From: Actinacidiphila acididurans
Lineage (GTDB): Bacteria > Actinomycetota > Actinomycetes > Streptomycetales > Streptomycetaceae
NCBI RefSeq assembly: GCF_016918855.1
Contig: NZ_JADKYB010000017.1
Span: 124,001 to 188,000, forward strand
DNA length: 64,000 nucleotides
Direction: 5' to 3'
Part shown: positions 42,525-51,511 of the stretch, piece by piece
Layout: each line of letters starts with the position of its first letter
Numbering within the stretch: position 1 is the stretch's first letter
Program-made: the position numbers and the translations under genes
The notes under the pieces: generated by a model
Database searches by the model: none
Told to the model about the DNA's origin: nothing
What the model saw: the letters and a program-made list of their open reading frames with translations, nothing else

Positions 42525-43541
42525 ATGCCGATCTGTCCGAACAACCATCAGTCCAGCACCTCGGACTGGTGCGAGGTCTGCGGAATGCGGATGACGCCGT
42601 CCGCGTACCCGCAGCGGCCGGCGTCCTCGGCGTCCTCATCCTCCGCCTCGCCGGCCTCCACTCCGCCGTCGTCGGTCTCGCCGCCCGCGTTCGCGGCGCA
42701 GCAGCCGGCCCCGGCCGAGATGTGCCCGCAGTGCGGCACCCCGAGGGAGGGCGCGGCGCCCTTCTGCGAGGAGTGCGCGTACAACTTCGGCACCCATGCG
42801 GCGACCGTGGTCCCGCACGGCCCACCGCCGGTGACGGGCCCGCCCCCGGTGACCGGCCCGCCGCCGGGGTTCCCGCCCTACCAGCGGTACGACTCGCAGC
42901 TCTCCCGGCCCTCGCAGGTCAACCGGCCCGCGGAGCCGGTGCCCGTGGAGTCCCTGACGCTGGCCGCGGGGTCCGGGGACTTCCTGCTGGAACCGCCGTC
43001 CACGCCTTCGCCGCCGCCCGCCCGCACCGTGACCTCCGGTGGCCCGGACGCGGCCGGGGCCGCTTCGAGCGGGGCCACCTCGGCCGGGATGCCCGCCGCG
43101 CCGCCCACGGTGGTGCCGGGCACGCCCGTGCGCGGCGCCGGCTGGGTGGCGGTGGTCGCCGCGGACCGCGAGTACTTCACCGCGATGATGGCCCGCAGCG
43201 GCCCGGACGCGCAGGGCCTGTACTTCCCCGCCTTCTCCCCGGAGATCCAGCTCCCGCTGACCGGCAACCAGATCACCATCGGGCGCCGCCGGCACAGCAC
43301 GGGCGAGGCGCCCGACATCGACCTGGCCCGCGCCCCGGAGGACCCGGGGGTCTCGCACAAGCACGCGGTGCTGGTCCAGCAGTCCGACGGCACCTGGGCG
43401 GTGGTGGACCAGGACTCCACCAACGGCACCACCGTCAATCTCGCCGAGGACCCGATCCCGCCCTACACCCCGGTCCAGCTGCGCGAGGGCGACCGGGTCC
43501 ACGTCGGCGCCTGGACCACCATCACCCTGCGGCAGGGCTGA
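42525..43541 (+). CDS. FHA-domain protein with two zinc ribbons
   Basis: 338 residues from ATG 42525, where GGAGGGGGG has proper spacing; GTG 42489 is open but lacks a ribosome site. Zinc ribbon 1 uses Cys4, His8, Cys16 and Cys19, and ribbon 2 Cys67, 70, 81 and 84. A long Pro/Ser linker carrying GSGDFLLEPP (149-158) follows. The C-terminal FHA domain keeps the phosphothreonine-binding residues: ITIGRR, VSHKHAVL and DSTNGTTVN. It should read phosphothreonines made by PknG, by analogy to GarA/OdhI, although it lacks their short N-terminal ETT-type phospho-motif. Its end overlaps the convergent methyltransferase gene by 20 bases. Confidence 0.9.
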   Translation: MPICPNNHQSSTSDWCEVCGMRMTPSAYPQRPASSASSSSASPASTPPSSVSPPAFAAQQPAPAEMCPQCGTPREGAAPFCEECAYNFGTHAATVVPHGPPPVTGPPPVTGPPPGFPPYQRYDSQLSRPSQVNRPAEPVPVESLTLAAGSGDFLLEPPSTPSPPPARTVTSGGPDAAGAASSGATSAGMPAAPPTVVPGTPVRGAGWVAVVAADREYFTAMMARSGPDAQGLYFPAFSPEIQLPLTGNQITIGRRRHSTGEAPDIDLARAPEDPGVSHKHAVLVQQSDGTWAVVDQDSTNGTTVNLAEDPIPPYTPVQLREGDRVHVGAWTTITLRQG

Positions 43542-44418
43542 GCGGCCAGGTCCGCGGGCCCCGCGGGTCGTCCAGCCAGAGCCACTGGCGCGTGCCGTGC
43601 ACGGTCAGGCCGAAGCGGGTCCGGGCCGGGTGTCGGCCGCTGAAGGGGCCGGCCACCGGGGCGGCGACCATGCCCGGGCCGCGCAGCGGCACGAAGTAGG
43701 CGGAGGTCGGCAGGAAGCGGCCCTCGGCGCGCTCCGGGCCGTGCACGGTGAGCAGCGCCAGCCCGGTGGCGACGGGCGCGAGGATCAGACCGCCGGGGCG
43801 CACCTGCGCGAGCCAGGCCGGCGGGACGGCGGGCAGTTCGCAGGTGGCCACGATCCGGTCGTACGGTGCCCCGTCCGGGTGCCCGAGCGCGCCGTCGCCG
43901 GTGACCACGACCACCGAGCGGGCGGCCGAGGTGCCGTACGCGGCCAGGTTCGCCCGGGCCGCCGTGGTGATCTCCGGGTCGAGGTCCACGGTGGTGACGG
44001 CCCCGGGGCCGAGCCGGTGGGCGAGCAGCGCCGCGTTGTAGCCGGTGCCCGCGCCGATCTCCAGCACCCGCTGGCCGTCCCGTAGGTCCAGCGCCTGGCA
44101 CATCTGCGCCATCAGTGACGGCTGGCTGATCGAGGAGACGAGTTCGCCGGCCACCACCCGGGTGGCGATGGGCCGGTCGGCATAGGCCGCGGACAGCCGG
44201 CGCAGCACGCTGCGGGGGTCGTTCGCGCCACCGGGGCCGCCGGACGGGTTGCCGCCGGGCACGGAGACCGGCACGAACAGGTGCCGGGGAACCTCGGCGA
44301 ACGCCTGCCGCCAGGCGGGGTCGGTCAGGCCGCCGCCCGCCACGATGCGCCGTACCATCCGCGCCCGCAGCGCCCGTGCCGCGACCCGGTAACGCTGCTC
44401 CTGCGCGGTCTCGGCCAT
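43522..44418 (-). CDS. Protein-L-isoaspartate O-methyltransferase-like SAM methyltransferase
   Basis: 298 residues. The N-terminal part has LTDPAWRQAFAEVPRHLFVP, the PCMT-type substrate lead, and SSISQPSLMAQMCQAL. The SAM motif follows as RVLEIGAGTGYNAALLA, then VDLDPEI and YDRIVATCELPAVP. The C-terminal extension ends in WLWLDDPRGPRTWP, common in Streptomyces members of the family. It either repairs isoaspartyl residues or, like many actinobacterial paralogues, methylates another acid. It overlaps tail-to-tail with the FHA gene for 20 bases. It is divergent from the globin gene. Start ATG 44418. Confidence 0.82.
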   Translation of the reverse strand: MAETAQEQRYRVAARALRARMVRRIVAGGGLTDPAWRQAFAEVPRHLFVPVSVPGGNPSGGPGGANDPRSVLRRLSAAYADRPIATRVVAGELVSSISQPSLMAQMCQALDLRDGQRVLEIGAGTGYNAALLAHRLGPGAVTTVDLDPEITTAARANLAAYGTSAARSVVVVTGDGALGHPDGAPYDRIVATCELPAVPPAWLAQVRPGGLILAPVATGLALLTVHGPERAEGRFLPTSAYFVPLRGPGMVAAPVAGPFSGRHPARTRFGLTVHGTRQWLWLDDPRGPRTWPLSPAAG

Positions 44419-44491
44419 GCCTCCATCGTGCGCCCCGGCCCCTGGTCCTACGACCCGGGTCCTCCGTCCGGGAGCCTGGCACCATGGGAGG

Positions 44492-44896
44492 GTGACTGAG
44501 ATCCCGCGGGGCGAGCTGCAGCAGCAGACCTTCTACGAGCTGGTCGGCGGCGAGGAGACCTTCCGCCGTCTGGTGCACCGGTTCTACCAGGGTGTGGCGG
44601 ACGACCCGGAGCTGCGGGCCCTGTACCCGGAGGAGGACCTGGGCCCGGCCGAGGAGCGGCTGCGGCTGTTCCTGATGCAATACTGGGGCGGCCCGCGCAC
44701 CTACAGCGACGAGCGCGGCCACCCGCGGCTGCGGATGCGGCACGCGCCCTTCGCCGTGGACCGGGCCGCGCACGACGCCTGGCTGCGGCACATGCGCGCC
44801 GCCGTGGACGAGTTGGAGCTCGCGCCGGAGTACGAGCGGCAGTTGTGGGACTACCTGGTCTACGCGGCCGCGTCCATGGTGAACACCCGGGGCTGA
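44492..44896 (+). CDS. glbO: Group II truncated haemoglobin (TrHbO type)
   Basis: 134 residues in the 2-on-2 globin pattern: TFYELVGGEETFRRLVHRFYQGVADDP (B-helix Tyr), the group II signature MQYWGGPRTYSDERGHPRLRMRHAPFAV, and DAWLRHMRAAVDE, which carries the conserved G8 Trp. The proximal haem His is in RMRH. These proteins bind O2 and are linked to redox and NO or peroxide handling in actinobacteria. GTG 44492 directly follows GGGAGG with no spacing, so translation may be leaderless or start inefficiently; no alternative start fits the conserved N-terminus. A perfect 17-bp terminator follows. Confidence 0.9.
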   Translation: MTEIPRGELQQQTFYELVGGEETFRRLVHRFYQGVADDPELRALYPEEDLGPAEERLRLFLMQYWGGPRTYSDERGHPRLRMRHAPFAVDRAAHDAWLRHMRAAVDELELAPEYERQLWDYLVYAAASMVNTRG

Positions 44897-44919
44897 TCCG
44901 GCCGCCGGCGCACCGGCGT

Positions 44920-44958
44920 TGACCGCTCGCCGGGACGGCGTGTCCCGGCGAGCGGTCA
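44920..44958 (+). terminator. Perfect 17-bp hairpin terminator after the globin gene
   Basis: TGACCGCTCGCCGGGAC (44920-44936) pairs exactly with 44942-44958 around a GGCGT loop. Confidence 0.88.
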
Positions 44959-45044
44959 CGATCACATTGCGACGGACTCGGCGCCGTTCAGATTCTTCGT
45001 CCCGTTTGAGAGCATCCCGTCAGCAAGTGGACGGGGGGGTGCTC

Positions 45045-48000
45045 ATGACCGGATTCGTGCTGCTGCGGGTGCGCGCACACCGGTTGCTGCTGGCCGCCGC
45101 CCTGCTGACGGTGCTGCTCGCCACCTCGGTGCTGGCCACCTTCACCGCGTTCAGCGGCGCCATAGGCGACGCGGCCCTGCGCCGTACGCTGCGGCACCAG
45201 GCGGCCGGACAGGCCACGGTCGAGGTCCAGTCGTCGCTGTCCGGCGACCCGGCGCCCATGGACCGGGAACTGCGCCGCGTCCTGGGCGGCGCTTTCGGCG
45301 GCCTGCCAGCCGCTGTGCGCTCCTCGACGCGTTCCGGCCCGTACGGTCTGCCGCTCGCGCTGCGCCCGGCCGGCACCCCGCGCGGCGGCGACCCGGACCT
45401 GACCCTGCTGGCCACCTTCGACCGCGCGCGGCTGGTGCTGGCGGCCGGTGCCTGGCCGGCCCCGGCCGCTCCCGGGTCGGCGCCGGTGCAGGTGGCCGTT
45501 CCCGAGGCCGCGGCCCAGACGCTGGGGGTGCGGCCCGGCCGCACCCTGGTGCTGGCCAACCGGCTGGGCGGGCCCCCGCTCACCGTCCGCGTCACCGGCG
45601 TCTACCGGCCCCGCGACCGCACCGACCCGTACTGGCACCTGGACCCGCTGGCCGGGCGGGGCGTGCACACCGTGGCCTTCACCACCTACGGCCCGCTGCT
45701 GGCCGACCCCGCCGACTTCGCCTCGGGCCGCGTCGCGCCCGCCGAGATGTCCTGGCAGGCGACCGGTGACTTCCGCCGGATCACCACGACCCGGATGGGC
45801 ACGGTGGCCGACTCCGTACGCGCCGCCCTTGCCACGATCAGCGACGACCAGGCCACCGCCGACGCCTCGGCGGCCAGCGGCCTGCCGGTGCTCGTGGACG
45901 ACCTGCGCCGCAGCCTGCTCGTCACCCGCTCCACCCTGCTGATCGGCGCCCTCCAACTGGTGGTGCTGGCCGGCTTCGCGCTGCTGCTGGTGGCCCGGCT
46001 GCTGGCCGAGGAACGCGCCGGGGAGACCGCCCTGCTGCGCGCTCGTGGCGCCTCCCGGGTCCGGGTCGGGCGGCTGGCCGCGGCCGAGGCCCTGCTGCTG
46101 GCGATACCCGCCGCAATAGCGGCGCCTTTGCTGGCCGGACCGATCACCAGGCTGCTGGCCGGAACCGGCGCCATGGCGCGCACCGGCGCGTCCCTGGGCG
46201 CGGGCGCAACGGGCACGGCCTGGCTGGTGGCCGCCGTCACCGCCGCGGCCTGTGCGCTGGCCGTGATCGCGCCCGCCGTACGCACCACAGGCGGCGCCCC
46301 GGTACGGCGCACCAGGCGCCGCGCACTGCCCGCCGCAATAGGCGCGGGCGCCGACCTCGCCCTGGTGGCGGTCGCCGGGGTCGCGTACTGGCAGTTGCAG
46401 CGCCGCGCCTCGGGCAGCGGCGCCCTGAGCACCACCGCGAGCGGCGGCCTGGGCATCGACCCGGTGCTGGTGGCCGCGCCCGCACTGTGCCTGCTGGCCG
46501 GGACCGTGCTGGTGCTTCGGCTGCTGCCGCTGGCCGCCCGGCTCGGCGAACGCCGCGCCTCCCGCGGCCGCGGCCTGGCCTGGGCGCTGGCCGGCTGGCA
46601 ACTGGCCCGCCGTCCCCGCCGCGGCGCGAGCGCCGCCCTGCTGCTGGTGCTGGCCGTCGCCATGGGCGTCTTCTCGATCGGCCAGGGAGCGAGCTGGGAC
46701 CGCTCGCAGCGCGACCAGGCCGACTACGCGGTGGGCGCCGATGTGCGGGTGACCGGCATGACCACGCCGCCCTTCGGCCAGGCCGGGATCTTCGCCTCCG
46801 TCCCCGGCATCACCGCCGCCGCGCCCGCCACCCGCGACCAGATCCTCCTCACCCAGGAACGGCACGCCACCGTCCTGGCCATCGACACCGAACAGGCGGC
46901 GACCGCGATGCGGATGCGGCCGGACCTGGCCGGCGGCCGCAGCCTGGCGAGCCTGCTCGCGCCGCTGCGGGCGGGGGCGAACGGGGGTGGGGCTGCGGAT
47001 TCACCCGGTGGCGGTTCACCCGGGGGTTCGCCGGGCGGCGGTACGGCGGGCGGCACGTCAGCAGCTACGTCCGGGGGTACGTCGTCGGCCGCGCCCTCCG
47101 GTGGGAGTCCGTCCCCGGCCGGCCCGGGCGCCGGCGCCTCCGGGGACACCGCCGGACTGCCGCTGCCGGCCGGCGCCCGTACCGTCACCTTCACCGCCTC
47201 CCTCGCCGTCACCGCGGGCACGGCCGTCCCAGGCCAGGAGGCCGACCACCTGAGCGCGGTGCTGACCGACGCCAATGGTGTCGACTACGACATGGTCCTC
47301 GGCGACCTTCCGCCCGACGGCCGCCCGCACCCCTTGGTGCTGGATCTGGGCGCCGCCGCTGGTACGGCCGGCGGCGCCCCCGCGGCCCCGCTGCGGATGG
47401 TCCGCCTCGACGCGGTGTACACGCTGCCCGACGCCGCCCAGGAGCACCGGCTCGTACTGTCCTCCGCCATGGTGACGGGCACGGACGGGACCTCGCGCCC
47501 CCTGGCGGCCGGCAAGGCGGCTCCCTGGTCCGCCACGGCCCTCTTCGACGACCCGACCCTCGGCGACCTGCCCGGCGGGAAGGACCCGTCGGTCACCGCC
47601 ACCCGGGCGGGCGGTGCCGCGCTGCTCTCGGTGACCTTCCGCACCGGCTTCGAGCACATCGACCCCACCGCCTACCAGCAGCCGCCGACCGTGACCGTAC
47701 GGGCCCGGCCGACCGCGCCGCCCGTACCGGTGCCCGCCGCGATCGCCACCGAGTCGTATCTGCGGGCGGTCGGCGCGAAGGTCGGGGACACCGTCCGCGT
47801 ACAGATCAACGGGCTCAATACCACAGTGCGCATCATTGCGGCCGTCAAGGCCATTCCGGGCACAGGGGACACGGTGGCGGCACTGGACGGCTCGGCGCCG
47901 GCCCAGGACACGGGTTCCTCGAGCGGCGGGGCCGGGTCGGGCGGCGCTTCGGACCAGGGCCCGGACGCCGGGGACACGCCGGGGGCGAACGGCGGCGCCG

Positions 48001-48644
48001 CGGACAAGGACGCGGGCACGGTGCTGATCGACCTGCGCACGATGAACCGCCTCCTGGTGTCGCACAACGCGCTCCCGTTGCAGCCCACCGAGTGGTGGGT
48101 GGCGACCCGTCCCGGGGCCACGGCTCAGGTGGCCGCCGCGCTGCGGGCCCGTACCGACGTGGACACCGTGCTGGTCCGCGACGAGATGGCGGCCGAACTG
48201 CGGGGCGACCCGCTGGGCGCCGGGCCGCAGTCGGCGCTGCCCGCCGCCGTGGTGGCCGCCGCGGTGCTCGCCGCGGTCGGCTTCGCGGTCTCCGCGGTCG
48301 GCGCGATCCGCGAACGGACCGGTGAGTTCGCGGTGCTCCGCGCCCTGGGTGCGCCCCGCCGCAAGCTCGCCCGGATGATGGCCGCCGAGCAGGGCATTCT
48401 GGTGCTGATCTCGCTCGCGGTGGGGATCGGCCTGGGCACTGCGCTCACCCGCCTGGTGACGCCCTTGATCGTCCTGACGTCCTCCGCGGGGCGCCCCGTG
48501 CCGGACCTGCTGGTCGAACTTCCGCCCGGGCGCCTCGCCGAGCTTCTCGCGGCGGTGCTGGTCGTCCCCCTCCTGGTGGTGGCCGCCACCGCCCTGCGCC
48601 GCAACGACCCGGCAGCGGCACTGCGCCGCCAGGGGGAGGACTGA
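45045..48644 (+). CDS. FtsX-like ABC transporter permease (large, two FtsX domains)
   Basis: 1199 residues from ATG 45045; the frame upstream runs through the terminator. A first membrane helix (RAHRLLLAAALLTVLLATSVLATFTAF) and a large extracytoplasmic domain precede FtsX-type helix sets near residues 305-500 (LVVLAGFALLLVARLLAEERAGETALLRARGAS) and at the C-terminus (AVGAIRERTGEFAVLRALGAPRRKLARMM). A Gly/Ser/Ala-rich low-complexity insert lies near 640-700. MacB/FtsX-type permeases couple an ATPase to extracytoplasmic work such as lipoprotein or peptide export. The stop overlaps the next start (TGATG). It is the first gene of a three-gene exporter operon. Confidence 0.85.
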   Translation: MTGFVLLRVRAHRLLLAAALLTVLLATSVLATFTAFSGAIGDAALRRTLRHQAAGQATVEVQSSLSGDPAPMDRELRRVLGGAFGGLPAAVRSSTRSGPYGLPLALRPAGTPRGGDPDLTLLATFDRARLVLAAGAWPAPAAPGSAPVQVAVPEAAAQTLGVRPGRTLVLANRLGGPPLTVRVTGVYRPRDRTDPYWHLDPLAGRGVHTVAFTTYGPLLADPADFASGRVAPAEMSWQATGDFRRITTTRMGTVADSVRAALATISDDQATADASAASGLPVLVDDLRRSLLVTRSTLLIGALQLVVLAGFALLLVARLLAEERAGETALLRARGASRVRVGRLAAAEALLLAIPAAIAAPLLAGPITRLLAGTGAMARTGASLGAGATGTAWLVAAVTAAACALAVIAPAVRTTGGAPVRRTRRRALPAAIGAGADLALVAVAGVAYWQLQRRASGSGALSTTASGGLGIDPVLVAAPALCLLAGTVLVLRLLPLAARLGERRASRGRGLAWALAGWQLARRPRRGASAALLLVLAVAMGVFSIGQGASWDRSQRDQADYAVGADVRVTGMTTPPFGQAGIFASVPGITAAAPATRDQILLTQERHATVLAIDTEQAATAMRMRPDLAGGRSLASLLAPLRAGANGGGAADSPGGGSPGGSPGGGTAGGTSAATSGGTSSAAPSGGSPSPAGPGAGASGDTAGLPLPAGARTVTFTASLAVTAGTAVPGQEADHLSAVLTDANGVDYDMVLGDLPPDGRPHPLVLDLGAAAGTAGGAPAAPLRMVRLDAVYTLPDAAQEHRLVLSSAMVTGTDGTSRPLAAGKAAPWSATALFDDPTLGDLPGGKDPSVTATRAGGAALLSVTFRTGFEHIDPTAYQQPPTVTVRARPTAPPVPVPAAIATESYLRAVGAKVGDTVRVQINGLNTTVRIIAAVKAIPGTGDTVAALDGSAPAQDTGSSSGGAGSGGASDQGPDAGDTPGANGGAADKDAGTVLIDLRTMNRLLVSHNALPLQPTEWWVATRPGATAQVAAALRARTDVDTVLVRDEMAAELRGDPLGAGPQSALPAAVVAAAVLAAVGFAVSAVGAIRERTGEFAVLRALGAPRRKLARMMAAEQGILVLISLAVGIGLGTALTRLVTPLIVLTSSAGRPVPDLLVELPPGRLAELLAAVLVVPLLVVAATALRRNDPAAALRRQGED

Positions 48645-51511
48645 TGACGGACACCCCGCTTTCGGGTGCGCCCGCCGCACCGGCGCCCGCTGCAACCGGT
48701 GTTCCCGGTCCGTCCGGTGCTTCCGGCGAGCCGCACCGGCCCGTCCGCCTGCCCTGGACCCGGATGCGGCTGCGGACCGCGCCGGGCGCCGCGCTCGCGA
48801 CCTTCGCCCTGGTCATGGTCACCGCCTTCCTGGCCGCCGCGCTGCCGCGCGACGTGGACCGGTACGAGGACACCGCGGTGCGGCATGCCGTCGCCTCTGC
48901 GTCCCCCCGGGATCGTTCGGTGTCGCTCACCGACGACTACGATCCGGGCGCGGACCCGGGGGCGCCGTCCGTGCTGGACCCGGGGTTCTCGGACTCCGTC
49001 GAGCACACCTTCCTGACCCAACTGCGGCCGCCGCTACGGGTGCTGGCGGACCAGGTGGTCCACGGGGCGCGCACCGGCGCGGAGTCGGCCGTACCCGATC
49101 CGGAGCTGCCCCGTACCTCCCCGCACGCGCCTGCCGCCGACCTCGTCGCCCAGGCCGGACTCGCGTCCCACGTACGGGTGATGGCGGGGCGCCTTCCGCA
49201 CGGTGTACCCGCCGGGCAGCAGTCGGCCGACCTCGAGGCGGCGATCACCCAGCGCACGGCGCAGGTGCTGCACCTGGCGGTCGGCCGGACCGTACACCTC
49301 CAGGGGAAGGCCGCGACTCCCGTGACGGTACGGATCTCCGGCATCCTCACGCCGCGCGACCCGGGATCGCTGTACTGGCACGAGGACACCGACCTGCTCG
49401 GGCCCACGTTGTCCGCGCCGCCCGCGGCGCCCGGCGACGACCCCAAGACATATTGGCACTTCACCCTGCTGGTGGACCGTACCGCCGCCGACTCGATGCC
49501 GCTGCTGGGCCAGGGCGCCACGCTGTACTGGCACCACCCGGTGGACGTGCCCGCGCTGGCCGCCCACTACGTGCCCGCGCTGCGCAGGGAACTGGCCTCC
49601 CTGGACAGCGGGCCGGCGGCCTCGGCCCTGCAACGGGCCACCGCCCCGGGCGTGCGGTTGACGGGCGGCTTCGGGACGGTGCTGGACACCTTCGCCGCGG
49701 AGCGTACCGCCGCGTCGCCACTGGTGCTGGTGGCGGCGGTCGGGGTGGGGACGGCGGCCCTTGCGGTGCTGCTCATGACGGGCGGCCTGGCCGCCGAGCG
49801 GCGCCGCGCCGAGCTGGTGCTGCTGCGGGCGCGGGGCGGTTCGCTGCTCGGGATCGCGGCGCGGCTGGCCGGCGAGACGGGCGCGGCGGCGGTGCCGGGC
49901 GCCGCGATCGGGGTGGCCCTGGCGCTGGCGCTGCTTCCGACCCAGCGGTGGGCGCTGCCGGTGCTGCTGGGCCTGGTCGCCATGGCGGCGGGCGCGCTGG
50001 CGCTGCCGTTGCGGGGAACGTGGGCGGTGCGGCGGATACGGCCCCCGGCGCGGCAGGACCTGGTGGTGGTACGTCCCTCGCGGCGCCGGCTGGTGCTGGA
50101 GCTGACCGTCGCCGTGCTGGTGGCGGGGGCGGTGGCGGCGCTGCGCACCCGTGGCACGGCCAACGGCTCCGACCCGTTCCTCGCCGCCGCTCCGGCGCTG
50201 GTCGCGGTGGCGGCGGCACTGATACTTCTGCGGGTCTACCCGCTGCCCCTGCGGCTGCTGGCCCGGCCGGCGAGCCGGCTGAACGGCGCCGTCACCCACT
50301 TGGGCCTGGCCCGCGCGGGCCGCTCCCCCGCGGCCGGGCAACTTCCGCTGCTGGCCCTGCTGGTGTCGCTCACGGTCGCCTCCTTCGGCGGGTCCGTGCT
50401 GGCCGGCATCGGCCACGGGCGGGACGAGGCGGCCAGGGTCACCGTGGGCGCGGACGCCCGGATCGACGGGCGGTTCGGCCTCGACCCGCGCCTGCCGGGC
50501 GAGGCACGGAAGGTGCCCGGCGTCGGGCAGGTGCTCGCCGTCCGGGTCGAGCAGAACGGTCCCTCAGGAAGCTTCCCGGTGCCGTACGCGGTGGTGATCG
50601 TGGACCCGACGGCGTACGCCCGGCTCACCCACGCCATCGGCCTTCCGGCCCTCCCTGCGGCGGCACTCGGCGGGAGCGTCGCCGGGCAGGCGCCACTGCC
50701 CGCGGTGGTCTCGCCGCGGATCGCCGCCGCGCTCGGCCGGTCCCCGGCGCCGCTGACCACGGGAGTCGGGACCGACGACATCCGCGTGGCGGGAGTGCTG
50801 CCGACGACACCGGCCACGCCGGGGCAGGACTTCGTGATCCTGTCCGCGCGCCAGCTGAACGGCCGGCATCCGGACCTGGCCCCGTACGTCCAGTACTCGG
50901 GCCCCAGCACGCTGCTCGCCATGAACGCGCCCGGCCGGCGGATCGACGGCCCCGCGTTGCGCGGGCTGGCGCGCGGGAGCACGACCTTCGCGTCGGTGCT
51001 GCTGCGCGGTGAGCAGCGCGCGGCCCTGGCGGACAGCCCCCTCCAGCACGGGGCGCACGAGGTCTATCTGACGGCGATCGCCGCGGCCGCCTGCTACAGC
51101 GCACTGGCGTTGCTGCTGTCGCTGCTCCAGGCCGCGCCGTCGCGCACGACCCTCCTGGCCCGGCTCCGCACGATGGGCATGACCCGCCGCCAGGCGCGGC
51201 GGCTGGTGCTGCTGGAGATGCTGCCGCAGGCGCTGCTCGCGGCGGTGGGCGGCGTGCTGGTCGGGCTGGCCGTGATCCCCTTGCTGCGGCCGGGGATCGA
51301 TCTGCGCGCCCTGGCCTTCGGGACCGGCGCCGCGGGCGCTCCGGCCCCGGTGCCGGCCGGCTTCGCTCCCGGCCTGCGGGCCGATCCCTGGTCCCTCGCC
51401 CTGCCCTCGGCGGGGCTGCTCGTCCTGGCCTGTGCGGTGCTGCTGGCGCAGGTGTGGGTGAGCGGACGGCGTCGTGAGAGTAAGGAACTGAGAGTGGGTG
51501 ACCGGGCATGA
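48644..51511 (+). CDS. FtsX-like ABC transporter permease (second)
   Basis: 955 residues, overlapping the preceding gene by one base. An N-terminal Pro/Ala tail, then a membrane helix (GAALATFALVMVTAFLAAALP), a large outer domain (about 65-340), and FtsX-type helices (LVLVAAVGVGTAALAVLLMTGGLAAERRRAELVLLRARGGS and later sets) follow. The protein ends with helices and a short basic tail. The RRRAELVLLRARG motif is the coupling segment that meets the ATPase. The end overlaps the ATPase start by four bases (ATGA). Together the two permeases probably form a heterodimer exporter of unknown substrate. Confidence 0.85.
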   Translation: MTDTPLSGAPAAPAPAATGVPGPSGASGEPHRPVRLPWTRMRLRTAPGAALATFALVMVTAFLAAALPRDVDRYEDTAVRHAVASASPRDRSVSLTDDYDPGADPGAPSVLDPGFSDSVEHTFLTQLRPPLRVLADQVVHGARTGAESAVPDPELPRTSPHAPAADLVAQAGLASHVRVMAGRLPHGVPAGQQSADLEAAITQRTAQVLHLAVGRTVHLQGKAATPVTVRISGILTPRDPGSLYWHEDTDLLGPTLSAPPAAPGDDPKTYWHFTLLVDRTAADSMPLLGQGATLYWHHPVDVPALAAHYVPALRRELASLDSGPAASALQRATAPGVRLTGGFGTVLDTFAAERTAASPLVLVAAVGVGTAALAVLLMTGGLAAERRRAELVLLRARGGSLLGIAARLAGETGAAAVPGAAIGVALALALLPTQRWALPVLLGLVAMAAGALALPLRGTWAVRRIRPPARQDLVVVRPSRRRLVLELTVAVLVAGAVAALRTRGTANGSDPFLAAAPALVAVAAALILLRVYPLPLRLLARPASRLNGAVTHLGLARAGRSPAAGQLPLLALLVSLTVASFGGSVLAGIGHGRDEAARVTVGADARIDGRFGLDPRLPGEARKVPGVGQVLAVRVEQNGPSGSFPVPYAVVIVDPTAYARLTHAIGLPALPAAALGGSVAGQAPLPAVVSPRIAAALGRSPAPLTTGVGTDDIRVAGVLPTTPATPGQDFVILSARQLNGRHPDLAPYVQYSGPSTLLAMNAPGRRIDGPALRGLARGSTTFASVLLRGEQRAALADSPLQHGAHEVYLTAIAAAACYSALALLLSLLQAAPSRTTLLARLRTMGMTRRQARRLVLLEMLPQALLAAVGGVLVGLAVIPLLRPGIDLRALAFGTGAAGAPAPVPAGFAPGLRADPWSLALPSAGLLVLACAVLLAQVWVSGRRRESKELRVGDRA

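Noticed and set aside
44919..45044. Upstream start for the first FtsX-like permease
   Set aside because: The extension overlaps the right arm of the 17-bp globin terminator and reads as Arg-rich sequence; ATG 45045 immediately precedes the signal/membrane helix.
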